From assembly GCA_934524985.1 (NCBI GenBank), contig CAKSYT010000009.1, positions 13,545-77,544 of the forward strand: DNA of 64,000 nucleotides, written 5' to 3'. Every line of letters starts with the position of its first letter. Positions within the stretch are counted from its first letter, which is position 1. Source of the stretch: an uncultured Faecalibacterium sp. GTDB lineage: Bacteria > Bacillota > Clostridia > Oscillospirales > Ruminococcaceae. The notes under the pieces are model-generated. The model ran no database searches. It was not told the DNA's origin and saw only the letters and a program-made list of their open reading frames with translations. Positions 41,593 to 50,602 of the stretch are shown in pieces. Position numbers and translations under genes: made by a program.

Positions 41593-42255
41593 TCAATTCA
41601 AAAAAATCATCCACGCTTCTACAAATGGAACCACAAAACCAAAGCAAAAGAAAAACAGAAGATCCAGTACAACCTTCATCCATCGGGCAGAGCGTGTGCC
41701 GAAGGACATTGCGTGAATGATGAAAAGATTGATCTCGCCCGAGCGGCGATAATAGCCGGTCTGTTCAAAGCTGTTCCAGATCTCAAGCGATAAAAATTCA
41801 ATGCCTGCGCACAACGGAAAAATGAGGAAAGAAGGCATCCAGCCGTCTGCCCGAAAAGAACCATCGCCAAGACCATACCAGTGCACCGCAATGGTGCCGG
41901 GACAGGCCAAAACGCCCCACAGGGCAAGCGCAATGCTCAGTCCAAGCAGGGCAGTGCGCACGGAATGCCAATCTACGGTGTGCTGTCGGCGCAGCATGGT
42001 AAAGAAATCCTCCAGCTGGACAGTCGGTGCGGTATCGGCTTCCTCCGGGGCGCGGCAGTGCATAAGGTCGGCAAGGGTCAGCCCCAGAGCATCTGCCAGC
42101 GGTTCCAGTGTGTTGATATCCGGCAGACCGATGCCCCGCTCCCAGCGGCTGACAGCCTTGTCAGTAACGTGCAGCTGTTCTGCCAGCTCAGCCTGTGTCA
42201 ACCCCTGCGCTTTGCGCATCCGGCTCAGATAATTTCCGAAGGTTCTGGCATCCAT
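41593..42255 (-). CDS. XRE-family regulator with C-terminal membrane domain
   Basis: 220 residues. HTH in the first 65 (FGNYLSRMRKAQGLTQAELAEQLHVTDKAVSRWERGIGLPDINTLEPLADALG). The C-terminus has about four hydrophobic helices (ALLGLSIALALWGVLACP, WMPSFLIFPLCAGIEFL, VVLDLLFFFCFGFVVPFVEAWMIFL). It resembles membrane-tethered Xre regulators of Firmicutes with an immunity-protein-like domain (SdpI-like). Probably senses envelope conditions; the target is unknown. GGGAG 7 bases before the ATG. Confidence 0.85.
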   Translation of the reverse strand: MDARTFGNYLSRMRKAQGLTQAELAEQLHVTDKAVSRWERGIGLPDINTLEPLADALGLTLADLMHCRAPEEADTAPTVQLEDFFTMLRRQHTVDWHSVRTALLGLSIALALWGVLACPGTIAVHWYGLGDGSFRADGWMPSFLIFPLCAGIEFLSLEIWNSFEQTGYYRRSGEINLFIIHAMSFGTRSARWMKVVLDLLFFFCFGFVVPFVEAWMIFLN

Positions 42256-42276
42256 TTTATCAACTCCCTTGGAAAG

Positions 42277-42305
42277 AGCATAGCATAAGGCAGCATAAAA
42301 CGCAA
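42277..42305 (-). promoter_or_regulatory. Promoter of the XRE gene
   Basis: Leftward TTGCGT (42305-42300), 17 bases, TATGCT (42282-42277). Confidence 0.6.
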
Positions 42306-42361
42306 TCGACGCTCTGTTTACCCGGACAAAAAGTGTTTGGATAGCTTGAATGTAAACAGCA

Positions 42362-42407
42362 AAGCGCCCGCCCTATGGTTTGAGCAAAAACCACGGGGCG
42401 GGCGCTT
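42362..42407 (-). terminator. Terminator of pckA
   Basis: AAGCGCCCGCCC/GGGCGGGCGCTT stem with 22-base loop located 40 bases after the pckA stop; a short T-rich tail on that strand. Confidence 0.65.
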
Positions 42408-42446
42408 ATTTTATATGGAGTTCAGAAGAAAAATGCGGGTTTCAGC

Positions 42447-44051
42447 TTACAGCTGGGGGCCTGCGGAGACCAGAGCCTTGCCGTGCTCGTTGCCCTCGTA
42501 CTTGGCGAAGTTCTTCACGAAGCGGCCAGCCAGATCCTTTGCCTTCTCTTCCCACTGAGCGGCATCTGCGTAGGTGTCGCGGGGATCGAGGATGGCGGGG
42601 TCAACACCGGGCAGAGCGGTGGGAACCTCAAAGTCGAAGTAGGGGATCTTCTTGGTGGGAGCCTCGTTGATGGCACCGCTCAGGATGGCGTCGATGATGC
42701 CGCGGGTATCCTTGATGGAGATGCGCTTGCCGGTGCCGTTCCAGCCGGTGTTGACCAGATAAGCCTTTGCGCCGCTGGCCTTCATCTTCTTGACCAGCTC
42801 CTCAGCGTACTTGGTGGGGTGCAGCTCCAGGAAGGCCTGACCGAAGCAAGCGGAGAAGGTGGGGGTGGGCTCGGTGATGCCGCGCTCGGTGCCTGCCAGC
42901 TTTGCGGTAAAGCCGGACAGGAAGTAGTACTGGGTCTGCTCCGGGGTCAGGATGGAGACCGGGGGCAGAACGCCGAAGGCGTCAGCAGACAGGAAGATCA
43001 CGTTCTTTGCTGCGGGAGCAGAAGAAACGGGACGCACGATGTTCTGGATGTGGTTGATGGGGTAGGACACACGGGTGTTCTCGGTGACAGACTTGTCAGC
43101 GAAGTCGATGTGACCCTCGGCATCCAGAGTGACGTTCTCCAGCAGAGCGTTGCGCTTGATGGCGTTGTAGATATCGGGCTCGGACTCCTTATCCAGGTTG
43201 ATGACCTTAGCGTAGCAGCCGCCCTCGAAGTTGAACACGCCGTTGTCGTCCCAGCCGTGCTCGTCGTCACCGATCAGCAGACGCTTGGGATCGGTGGACA
43301 GGGTGGTCTTGCCGGTGCCGGACAGGCCGAAGAAGATGGCGGTGTTCTCGCCGTTCATATCGGTGTTGGCAGAGCAGTGCATGGAAGCCATGCCCTTCAG
43401 CGGCAGGAAGTAGTTCATCATGGAGAACATACCCTTCTTCATCTCGCCGCCGTACCAAGTGTTGACGATGACCTGCTCCTTGCTGGTGATGTTAAACAGC
43501 ACAGCAGTCTCGGAGTTCAGGCCCAGCTCCTTGTAGTTCTCGACCTTAGCCTTGGAAGCGTTGTAAACAACGAAATCAGGCTCGAAGTTCTCCAGCTCCT
43601 CAGCGGTGGGACGGATGAACATATTGGTAACGAAGTGTGCCTGCCAGGCCACTTCCACAATGAAACGCACTGCCATGCGGGTATCCTTGTTGGCGCCGCA
43701 GAAAGCATCCACGACGTACAGGCGCTTGTTGGACAGCTCCTTCTGAGCGATCTCCTTGACAGCCTTCCAAGCCTCCTGAGAAGCGGGGTGGTTGTCGTTC
43801 TTGTACTCATCGCTGGTCCACCACACGGTGTCCTTGGAGTTCTCGTCCATCACGATGAACTTGTCCTTGGGAGAACGGCCGGTATAGATGCCGGTCATCA
43901 CGTTCACAGCACCCAGCTCGCTGACGTGACCCTTCTCGTAGCCTTCCAGCTCGGGCTTGGTCTCCTCGGCGAACAGCTGCTCGTAGGAGGGGTTGTGCAC
44001 AACTTCAGTCGTGCCAGTGATGCCATACTTGGTAAGATCCAACTTTGCCAT
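42447..44051 (-). CDS. pckA: Phosphoenolpyruvate carboxykinase (ATP)
   Basis: 534 residues, full length. Interconverts oxaloacetate plus ATP with PEP, CO2 and ADP; in anaerobic gut bacteria it often runs toward oxaloacetate. Motifs: [11 protein letters not shown], the substrate and Mn site [18 protein letters not shown], the kinase P-loop [16 protein letters not shown], and [27 protein letters not shown] is about 9 bases before the ATG. Codon use is the most biased in the window, suggesting high expression. Monocistronic, with a long (about 120-base) 5' UTR. Confidence 0.97.
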   Translation of the reverse strand: MAKLDLTKYGITGTTEVVHNPSYEQLFAEETKPELEGYEKGHVSELGAVNVMTGIYTGRSPKDKFIVMDENSKDTVWWTSDEYKNDNHPASQEAWKAVKEIAQKELSNKRLYVVDAFCGANKDTRMAVRFIVEVAWQAHFVTNMFIRPTAEELENFEPDFVVYNASKAKVENYKELGLNSETAVLFNITSKEQVIVNTWYGGEMKKGMFSMMNYFLPLKGMASMHCSANTDMNGENTAIFFGLSGTGKTTLSTDPKRLLIGDDEHGWDDNGVFNFEGGCYAKVINLDKESEPDIYNAIKRNALLENVTLDAEGHIDFADKSVTENTRVSYPINHIQNIVRPVSSAPAAKNVIFLSADAFGVLPPVSILTPEQTQYYFLSGFTAKLAGTERGITEPTPTFSACFGQAFLELHPTKYAEELVKKMKASGAKAYLVNTGWNGTGKRISIKDTRGIIDAILSGAINEAPTKKIPYFDFEVPTALPGVDPAILDPRDTYADAAQWEEKAKDLAGRFVKNFAKYEGNEHGKALVSAGPQL

Positions 44052-44181
44052 ATTTGCGTACCTCTACTTTCGTTTGATCCTTACATATATCTGTGTAGGA
44101 GATGCAGCGCCATTTATGGTACGGACACCGCACAAGGGGGAGACTGCACAGAACGATGCAATGCAAATTCTCCTGTCTACC

Positions 44182-44209
44182 ATTATACACAAAAGCTTTC
44201 CAAAAGCAA
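44182..44209 (-). promoter_or_regulatory. Promoter of pckA
   Basis: Leftward TTGCTT (44209-44204), 16 bases, TATAAT (44187-44182). The 490-base gap from 44052 to 44541 holds this promoter, the pckA 5' UTR and the next gene's promoter; no riboswitch was recognised. Confidence 0.7.
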
Positions 44210-44472
44210 TAAATGGAAGGTTCTGTTTGCAAAAAAGAAACAAATTTCATAAACAAGCTTTCCCACATTAAGTAATTTCACGAAGCCCGGCAGGGATGCA
44301 GACTGTGAAAAATAAGGCGGGAAGCGAGAAAACCGACATTTTGATAAAACTTTGACGAGCAGGGATACATGGAAAAACAGGTCGGTTTTTGCCCCGACTC
44401 GCCGCCCGCTTTGTTTCAATGTGCAATTTTTGCGTTGGTTCAAACGTTTTTCTGGCAAAAGGACTTTACTTG

Positions 44473-44481
44473 TGCTATACT
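44473..44481 (+). promoter_or_regulatory. Extended -10 promoter
   Basis: TGC-TATACT, with a weak TGGCAA 17 bases upstream, serving the NlpC/P60-like gene. Confidence 0.5.
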
Positions 44482-44541
44482 TATTATATATAAAAGCACT
44501 TTTCCGCCCGCTGCGGCGGTCTACATATAAAAGGAACTGCC

Positions 44542-45168
44542 ATGAAAACCATCTACATCCTGCTCACCCGCTCCGGCACGCTGCTGTCCAAACTGGTCTA
44601 TGCCGCCACCGGCGCCAGCTATACCCACGCCTCCATGGCCTTTGATGCAGAACTGAGCTGCCTGTACAGCTCCACCCGCAAAAACGGCTACACCATGTTC
44701 CCGGCAGGCCCCAGCAAAGAATACCTGAACAAGGGCGTTTTCCGTCTGCGGGACGATGCCCCTTGTGCGCTGTACACGCTGGAGGTGTCCGACGAGGCCT
44801 ATGTCCGCGCCCTGCACCGCGCCGAGGAGTTCATGCGCCACAGCGAGGAGTATAGCTTCAACACGCTGGGGCTGATCTTGTGCGGGCTGCATATCCGCTG
44901 GCAGCGCCGCCACCATTATTTCTGCTCCCAGTTCGTCAGCGAGGTTCTGGAGCAAAGCGGCGCACTGGCGCTGCCCAAGGACAGCACCCTGATGCACCCA
45001 AACGACTACACCCTGCTGCCCCAGCTGAAGTGCCTGTACAAGGGACGCTTGGCCGACCTGCCCCAGCGCAAGGCGATGGATCTGGGCGAGACACCCTCGA
45101 TGGTCAGCATTTATACCGGTCTGCTGGTGGAGCTGCTGCAGCGCCGGGCGCAAAGGTTTTTTGAGTGA
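44542..45168 (+). CDS. Permuted papain-fold (YiiX/NlpC-P60-like) putative amidase
   Basis: 208 residues. YTHASMAFD near residue 32 gives the His and YFCSQFVSEVLEQSG near residue 132 gives the Cys of a circularly permuted NlpC/P60 (YiiX/YebB-type) domain, usually an amidase acting on lipids or amides. No signal peptide. AAAGGAAC lies 8 bases before the ATG. Monocistronic, just before the tRNA. Confidence 0.72.
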   Translation: MKTIYILLTRSGTLLSKLVYAATGASYTHASMAFDAELSCLYSSTRKNGYTMFPAGPSKEYLNKGVFRLRDDAPCALYTLEVSDEAYVRALHRAEEFMRHSEEYSFNTLGLILCGLHIRWQRRHHYFCSQFVSEVLEQSGALALPKDSTLMHPNDYTLLPQLKCLYKGRLADLPQRKAMDLGETPSMVSIYTGLLVELLQRRAQRFFE

Positions 45169-45273
45169 TTTTTCTGTATAAAACCGAAATTTCCGCTTTT
45201 TTGAGCGCTGCTCTTGCTTTTTGCAGCCAATTGTGGTAATATTATTCGGCGGTATTGTTTTGCCGCAGAATAT

Positions 45274-45349
45274 GCGCTCGTAGCTCAGCCGGTAGAGCAT
45301 CTGACTTTTAATCAGAGGGCCAGGGATTCGAGTTCCCTCGAGCGCACCA
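45274..45349 (+). tRNA. tRNA-Lys (anticodon UUU)
   Basis: 76 bases including encoded CCA. Acceptor stem GCGCTCG/CGAGCGC, D-arm GCTC/GAGC, anticodon loop CTTTTAA, T-loop TTCGAGT. It marks the left edge of the integrated element; the integrase gene points at it. Confidence 0.97.
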
Positions 45350-45388
45350 AAATCCCACGAAGAATCGAAAGATTCTTCGTGGGATTTT
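45349..45388 (+). terminator. Terminator after tRNA-Lys
   Basis: A perfect 18-base stem (AAAATCCCACGAAGAATC and complement) with GAAA loop starting at the last base of the tRNA. Confidence 0.85.
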
Positions 45389-45405
45389 CCTTTTATACGC
45401 CATTT

Positions 45406-45434
45406 GCACGGTCTCTGCACGGTTTTTGCACGGT
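45406..45434. repeat. Three 11-bp direct repeats, candidate integrase arm sites
   Basis: GCACGGT occurs three times with exact 11-base period (45406, 45417, 45428), between the tRNA and the integrase gene, where arm-type binding sites of tyrosine recombinases lie. Confidence 0.6.
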
Positions 45435-45501
45435 CCGCATTTTTCATGTCAGATGGAGTAAGTCTTTGAATTACTCTGCAATCCGTGCTGTTTTTTGCAA
45501 T

Positions 45502-46887
45502 TCAGGTCAGCAGAGCCAAGCGGAGCTGCGCTTTTACGGCAGGGTCTGCGTCTTTCAAAAGTTCCAGCAAAGCCGACATGGAGATGGTCGGTTCTGCTTC
45601 AACCGGGGCAGTCTGCACAGGTGCTGTTCCCGGCTTGTAGAAGCCCTCCTCGAACTTTTTACCCAGCTTCTTACGGGAATCCTGCTGGATGTGTGCATAG
45701 GTGTTGACCAGCAGATTTGCACTGGCGTGGCCTGTTGTGCCTTGCACCGCTTTCACATCGCCGCCGGAGATCATCAACTGGTAGGTGGCACTGGAATGCC
45801 GCAGGCCATGGAACACGATGCGGGTAAATTCCGGGTGTTCGTCCTGCCACTTGATGAACTTCTTGCGGATAAGGATCGGCTCTACCGCCAGACCGTTGGG
45901 CAGACGCAGGAGCATCCCGCTGTTGCGGTAGCGTTCCGGGTCAACGGCTTCGTCCATTTCCAAACGCTTCAGCCAGTGCTTCAGTTCTTCTTTCAACACT
46001 GCCGTCATGAAGATGGTTCGGTTGGAGGATGCTGTTTTAGTCTTTTTGAGCACCAGCGTTGTGGTGCTGCCCTCACGCTTATCTTCAAATTCCTGCAAAA
46101 TACAGTCCTTGCCCGTTTTTGCCAGCGATATCTTTTGGACACGCTGCATACACTTGTTGATGCGGAAAGTGCCTGTACCGTCTGCTCCCTCAAAATCAAG
46201 GTCTTCCGGGGTCAGGCCAGCGACTTCGCCCTCACGCAGTGCGCCCACCAGCGTAAGGTGGACTGCCAGATGCAGGATGGGGTCCTCCATGCTGGCAAGT
46301 GCGGCCCACATCTCGTCCGCGTCCCAGATGGCGCGCTCCTGAATCGATTTTTTAGGGCTGTCCACCGGAACGGGGCTTTTGATGAGGATGCCCCACTCCA
46401 CCGCGTATTGGAACGCTGTCCGCAGCAGGCGATGCACCTCATGGATGGTCGTGCCGGAGAGAAACCGCTGCTTCTGCTTTTCCGAAAGAACCTGCTTTTT
46501 GCCCTCAAGATACTGGCCACAGGGCGTTTTGCCAAGAGTGGCATACAGGTCTTCCAGATGGTAAGGCTTGAGCTTCTGCATCTGCATATCACCGATGTAC
46601 GGAATAATAAGGTTCTGGACGGTTCCCAGATTGGATTGATAGGTGCAGGGTGCCCACTTGTGCTTGTTGCACTGCTTGGGAAGCCACTCCATCAAAAACT
46701 CTTTGACGGTGATGGTGGACGGAATCAGAAAAGTTCCGTTTGCCAGTTCATGTTCGATTTGTTTTTTGCGGTTTGTTGCCTCCTCTTTCGTGGAAAAACT
46801 TTCCCATTTATTGCAGTTTTTGCCCTGCTCGTCTTGGTAAGTATAGCGGACGCCATAGGAGCTGCCGCGTTTCGTAATATATGCCAT
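45502..46887 (-). CDS. Tyrosine recombinase integrase
   Basis: 461 residues. N-terminal AP2-like arm-binding domain (YGVRYTYQDEQGKNCNKWESFSTKEEA), a SAM-like core-binding domain about 60-170, and a catalytic domain with GALREGEVAGL (Arg I), HGLRHSS (HxxR), TGHASANLLVNTYAH (His and the Tyr nucleophile). The C-terminal 50 residues are an extra acidic/Pro tail. AAAGGAG before the ATG. Reads toward tRNA-Lys, its probable attachment site. Confidence 0.95.
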   Translation of the reverse strand: MAYITKRGSSYGVRYTYQDEQGKNCNKWESFSTKEEATNRKKQIEHELANGTFLIPSTITVKEFLMEWLPKQCNKHKWAPCTYQSNLGTVQNLIIPYIGDMQMQKLKPYHLEDLYATLGKTPCGQYLEGKKQVLSEKQKQRFLSGTTIHEVHRLLRTAFQYAVEWGILIKSPVPVDSPKKSIQERAIWDADEMWAALASMEDPILHLAVHLTLVGALREGEVAGLTPEDLDFEGADGTGTFRINKCMQRVQKISLAKTGKDCILQEFEDKREGSTTTLVLKKTKTASSNRTIFMTAVLKEELKHWLKRLEMDEAVDPERYRNSGMLLRLPNGLAVEPILIRKKFIKWQDEHPEFTRIVFHGLRHSSATYQLMISGGDVKAVQGTTGHASANLLVNTYAHIQQDSRKKLGKKFEEGFYKPGTAPVQTAPVEAEPTISMSALLELLKDADPAVKAQLRLALLT

Positions 46888-46902
46888 ACGTTATCTCCTT
46901 TT

Positions 46903-47214
46903 TCAAGCAGCCCGGAGCCACGCATCGAAACTGTCTTTCGGGACGCGGATGCTTCCGCCTACCCGCAGGACACGGAATTCGGTAGTGCTGTTGCACAGGT
47001 TGTAGGCGGAGCGCAGGCTGATGGCCAGCATCTGCGCAATTTCCTCCACCGTGTACACTAGTGTTGTGGCTTTCAGGCTGTCAGTCAGAGACTTGACGGC
47101 ATTGGTTTGAGTGACCACTTCCATTGTATCGTTATTCGGAATGGTCTGCAAGATATTTTTCGTATAATCCAAAGATTTCACAGTTTCGGTCGCAACAGGC
47201 CGAGATTTGTTCAT
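46903..47214 (-). CDS. Excisionase-like helix-turn-helix protein
   Basis: 103 residues. The C-terminal 50 (YTVEEIAQMLAISLRSAYNLCNS, FRVLRVGGSIRVPKDSFDAWLRA) are a MerR/Xis-type winged HTH as in excisionases. The N-terminal half is uncharacterised. GGAGG lies 8 bases before the ATG at 47214. It is 15 bases upstream of the integrase gene, co-oriented. Confidence 0.82.
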   Translation of the reverse strand: MNKSRPVATETVKSLDYTKNILQTIPNNDTMEVVTQTNAVKSLTDSLKATTLVYTVEEIAQMLAISLRSAYNLCNSTTEFRVLRVGGSIRVPKDSFDAWLRAA

Positions 47215-47337
47215 AGGCAAAACCTCCATATTTTATTTTTGATATAAATTAAAAATCGCCTGCTCACTCTGCTCATCCTGCACATTTCACGCACTGTGAG
47301 CAGACTGAGCAGGGCTTTTTCAAGTTGATTCTATTTT

Positions 47338-48651
47338 TTAATCCCACGGACTTGGGACATCAACGGGTAAAAACAGGTCAACGTCTACATTGTGAAAACC
47401 CCGGTTTGTGCCGATGCACTTATCGTCGTAGACGATGCCCAAACTTTTTTGATTGTCTTTCAGATGGTGGATAAAGGTTGATGCGGCCAGCGGCTTTTCC
47501 AGATTGTCCAGACACCAGCGTTCATAGACCTTATAAAAATCCGTGGATTTGCACTTGGCACCCTGCCGAATTTCAAAGTAGCCCTCAGATTTGAGGAAGC
47601 CCAGAATGTTGTTGCCCTGCTCCATCGCTTCTTTCAGATTCGCGGCGGTGCGTTCGCTGATGGTAAACTGATAGTTGTTCCGAATCAGCCGATGCAGCCC
47701 CTCCAACGCCCAAAGCAGGATGCCCTCTTTTTCGTTCCGCATCTTGTCGATGAGGAAAGGATCATCTACCCGGCCAACGGGCTTTTCCTTTGTGGTAAGC
47801 AGCAGTTGGCGGCGATAAAAGCCATTGGACTTGTCGTACAGTGCGTGTAGACTGCCATTCCCGAAGCAGGCAAACCGCACATACAGCGTACCCTGCACAC
47901 TCTGCTGTCCTTTGCGTTCAATGTCGATTTTATCTTCCAACGTGACAAGGGTTTTAATGTTGTTCGTCTGCGGTAATGCTTCGGTTTTCATATCGTCATC
48001 CACTAAAAGCAGCTTGTACTCCAAGTCTGCACGAGCAAAGCGGTTGGTTTCCACCTTTTGCAGACTGCCCGTGTACATACTGTTGCCAAACAATTCTCGC
48101 AGAATTAACCCGATTCTGGATTTTCCCTCACCGCCCTTGCCAACCATCAGCAGCATTTTCTGCGCTTTGGTGACAGGTAACAGACAATAGCCGATATACT
48201 CCTGCAAGGCCGGAATATCTTCTTCGTACAGCAGTTCGTTCAGAAATTGTATCCAGCGCATTGGTTCTGGTGCATCCGGCACATAGGCGATGGGCAGTCG
48301 GTTCATGCAGTATTCCTTTTCAGGTGTAAAGTGACCGTCTGCAAAATATGTACCGTTTCGGACATGGATGCGGTCTGTCTGAATCTCCGGTGGTTCGGAT
48401 GCACAGGCCAGCTTGATGGCCTGCATGATATGTTCAATACGTCGTGCTACGCTGGTGGTAGCGTAATAGCGAATCTGCTCATAGATTTCCTTTTTCAATG
48501 AGGCTTCATCCTCCACCATGCCATCCACGGTGAACAGTCTGCCTTGAAAGCAGCGCATGGGGTGCTGGCTCAAAAAGTAATCTGCAAACAACGGTTCGAT
48601 GATTTTCCCGTTGTCGCCCACCCAGTTTCGGGCGGGTGCACTATGCTGCAT
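47338..48651 (-). CDS. D5/P4-type SF3 helicase (replication protein)
   Basis: 437 residues. A D5_N-like region (about 60-150) precedes an SF3 helicase with Walker A VGKGGEGKSRIG, Walker B YKLLLVDDDM, and sensor FACFGNGSLHAL. Such proteins unwind DNA for replication of phages and integrative elements. ATG 48651 has AAGGAAA upstream and overlaps the stop of the primase-like gene by 11 bases, so the two are coupled. A short AT-rich gap (47215-47337) separates it from the excisionase gene. Confidence 0.85.
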   Translation of the reverse strand: MQHSAPARNWVGDNGKIIEPLFADYFLSQHPMRCFQGRLFTVDGMVEDEASLKKEIYEQIRYYATTSVARRIEHIMQAIKLACASEPPEIQTDRIHVRNGTYFADGHFTPEKEYCMNRLPIAYVPDAPEPMRWIQFLNELLYEEDIPALQEYIGYCLLPVTKAQKMLLMVGKGGEGKSRIGLILRELFGNSMYTGSLQKVETNRFARADLEYKLLLVDDDMKTEALPQTNNIKTLVTLEDKIDIERKGQQSVQGTLYVRFACFGNGSLHALYDKSNGFYRRQLLLTTKEKPVGRVDDPFLIDKMRNEKEGILLWALEGLHRLIRNNYQFTISERTAANLKEAMEQGNNILGFLKSEGYFEIRQGAKCKSTDFYKVYERWCLDNLEKPLAASTFIHHLKDNQKSLGIVYDDKCIGTNRGFHNVDVDLFLPVDVPSPWD

Positions 48652-49129
48652 CTTCGGTTTCCTTGCATCGTTCGATTGCTTTTCCAAGGGCGGTCACTTC
48701 CTTTCCGTTCAATAGTTGTTGCTTTTCATTTGGACTTCCCTGCAAAAGAATATCCAGCAGATATTGCACACGGTCTGCATAGTGTAGACTTGCTACAAAA
48801 CAAGGATGCAGGGATGCTTCTGGATTTTTGGGTGCATAGGCCATGCGCCAATTTGCTAGCAGAGAACGATAGCCACACAGGATTTTGTAGAATTGCTCTT
48901 TCGGACTTAGCGGTTTTTCCACCGGCTTGCAGGGAAGTGGTTGAAAATTATCTGTTGCAGAAAGTCCAAAATCTGCGGTCAGCTTTTCAGCGGCCTGCCG
49001 CAAGGATAGCTGAAACAATTTTGCGGCAAAGTCAATCACATCTCCGTCCGCTCCACAGCCAAAACAGTGAAACCGGGAATCTACTTTCATGCTGGGATTG
49101 CGGTCTGCGTGGAATGGACAGCAAATCAT
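48641..49129 (-). CDS. CHC2 zinc-finger primase-like protein (start codon unclear)
   Basis: 162 residues from the first ATG. Zinc ligands CCPFH and HCFGCG span about 3-27, as in DnaG N-terminal domains; GDVIDFAAKLFQLSLRQAAEKL follows. Coding similarity seems to continue upstream to 49225 (frame FKNNNLFGIVKLNITARQAAEAYGF), right after an ideal AAGGAGG at the relaxase stop. The codon there is ATC, and no ATG/GTG/TTG occurs in frame before 49129. Either ATC is used, or a former ATG mutated, or translation begins at 49129. Confidence 0.78.
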   Translation of the reverse strand: MICCPFHADRNPSMKVDSRFHCFGCGADGDVIDFAAKLFQLSLRQAAEKLTADFGLSATDNFQPLPCKPVEKPLSPKEQFYKILCGYRSLLANWRMAYAPKNPEASLHPCFVASLHYADRVQYLLDILLQGSPNEKQQLLNGKEVTALGKAIERCKETEDAA

Positions 49130-49234
49130 GCTGCTGCGGTTGGCCTGAAATCCGTAGGCTTCTGCGGCTTGTCGGGCGGTAATGTTCAGCTTTACGATTC
49201 CAAATAAATTGTTGTTCTTGAAGATTTTCCTCCT

Positions 49235-50602
49235 TTACAGTTCCATGCCATGACTGCGCTTTTTCGGTTTGGTGCGTGTCTGCTCACGCTGATTGATTTC
49301 TTCCTGCCGCTGATGCAGCTTTTGCAGAACAGACGGACGAGCATTTTCTTTGATTTGCTCGATTGAAGGTTTTTTGATTTCCGGCTTTATAAGGGCAATT
49401 GTCAATCTTGCGGTAATCCTGTTTACTGCTGCAATAATATTTTTTCGCAGCGTTGTGACTTGATATGTGGTGTAGTCCAATGTTTCCTTGCTTACCTTTC
49501 GCCCCGGCTCTTTCAGCCAGTCCAAATATATATCGACCTGTTCTGTGCTTGCTTTCAAAGCATCGTTCACAGCGTTTTCTGAAACAACAGCCACAGCTTT
49601 GTCGTAGGCAACTGCAGAAATCTCATCCAACAAGTTCTCCGTATCTTCGATCTTCTGAGAAAGTTCACTTAACCGTTTTTCCTGCTTTTGAATTTTTTTG
49701 TCATTGCTCATAATCGTCAAAGACTGATATGTCGTGTGGCGAACTTGCAGAAGATTTTCATTCTCATGTTCCTGTTTCAAATTTTCAAGCTGAGCGGTTT
49801 GCTCCTGCACGGCTTTTTCCTGTTGAGCAAGTTGTTCTTTTTGTTTTGCCATGATATAGTCCTGCTTTTCCAGATAAGCCCGTCCACCGTATTCCGGCAC
49901 TTCATCTAATTCCAGACCGTGGCGTTTGGCGATTTCAAACAGCATCGTGCGGCAGGCTGCATCGAATGTGATTTTGCGATTGTTATAGCGGCCAAGGGGC
50001 TTGTCTGGCTTCGGCAATTCAAAGCCAAGTGCTTCCAATGCCTTTTCCTGCTGGGGTGCAATTTCACCATATTTGTTCTCACAATCAAACACATGGCGTT
50101 CGTGGATGTGCGGCGTTCCCTCATCCAGATGTAACGCCCAATCCAGAATGTGGACGTGCTTGCCAAAACGCTCGTGAAACTCGTCCATAAATTCCGTAGC
50201 GATTTGAAAAAGCTCTTTCGGGGAAGCGTGACTTTCCAGCGTTCCAAGCTGATAGATACTTTCTTCGGGACAGGTCTTTTTGCTGGTTAGCAAATCTTCT
50301 GTTGAGCGGTTTCGTTCTGTGTGCCGGATTTTTGCATTGCGCTCATTCTGCTTTTCGGTGAAGTTGGTGTAATGCAGTTTGTAGTAGAGCTTTTCGACTT
50401 CTTCAAAGGTGTCAGCCAGACTATCCACATCTTTGGGCTGCAAGGCAGAACGGATGCCGTTGTAGCAATCCCAATAGATGTTTTGCTGGACACGTTCCGG
50501 GTCGATATGCTCGCTGTTGGCAATTTCAAAACTGCGGTCATTGTGCTTTGGATTGTAAGTGCCGTGCTTTCCGGCGCGGCCATTGTGTCGGGTCAGTTTC
50601 AG
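49235..50602 (-). CDS. MobV-type relaxase (plasmid mobilization), apparent CTG start
   Basis: 455 residues. The N-terminal KLTRHNGRAGKHGTYNPKHND is the conserved start of this relaxase group; the HUH metal motif is HLDEGTPHIHE near residue 160, followed by a Gln/Glu-rich coiled coil (about 255-330). It nicks oriT and pilots the strand during mobilization by a helper conjugative system. The codon at the conserved start is CTG, with GGAGAG 9 bases upstream; alternatives are TTG at 50632 or 50659. An ATG 7 bases upstream is out of frame. Confidence 0.85.
   Translation of the reverse strand: MKLTRHNGRAGKHGTYNPKHNDRSFEIANSEHIDPERVQQNIYWDCYNGIRSALQPKDVDSLADTFEEVEKLYYKLHYTNFTEKQNERNAKIRHTERNRSTEDLLTSKKTCPEESIYQLGTLESHASPKELFQIATEFMDEFHERFGKHVHILDWALHLDEGTPHIHERHVFDCENKYGEIAPQQEKALEALGFELPKPDKPLGRYNNRKITFDAACRTMLFEIAKRHGLELDEVPEYGGRAYLEKQDYIMAKQKEQLAQQEKAVQEQTAQLENLKQEHENENLLQVRHTTYQSLTIMSNDKKIQKQEKRLSELSQKIEDTENLLDEISAVAYDKAVAVVSENAVNDALKASTEQVDIYLDWLKEPGRKVSKETLDYTTYQVTTLRKNIIAAVNRITARLTIALIKPEIKKPSIEQIKENARPSVLQKLHQRQEEINQREQTRTKPKKRSHGMEL

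Noticed and set aside
44052..44181. Riboswitch in the long pckA 5' UTR
   Set aside because: No recognisable aptamer pairing or expression platform could be traced by eye.
45214..47061. Rightward 615-codon frame over tRNA-Lys and the integrase
   Set aside because: It runs through the tRNA and is antisense to an integrase with all catalytic residues.
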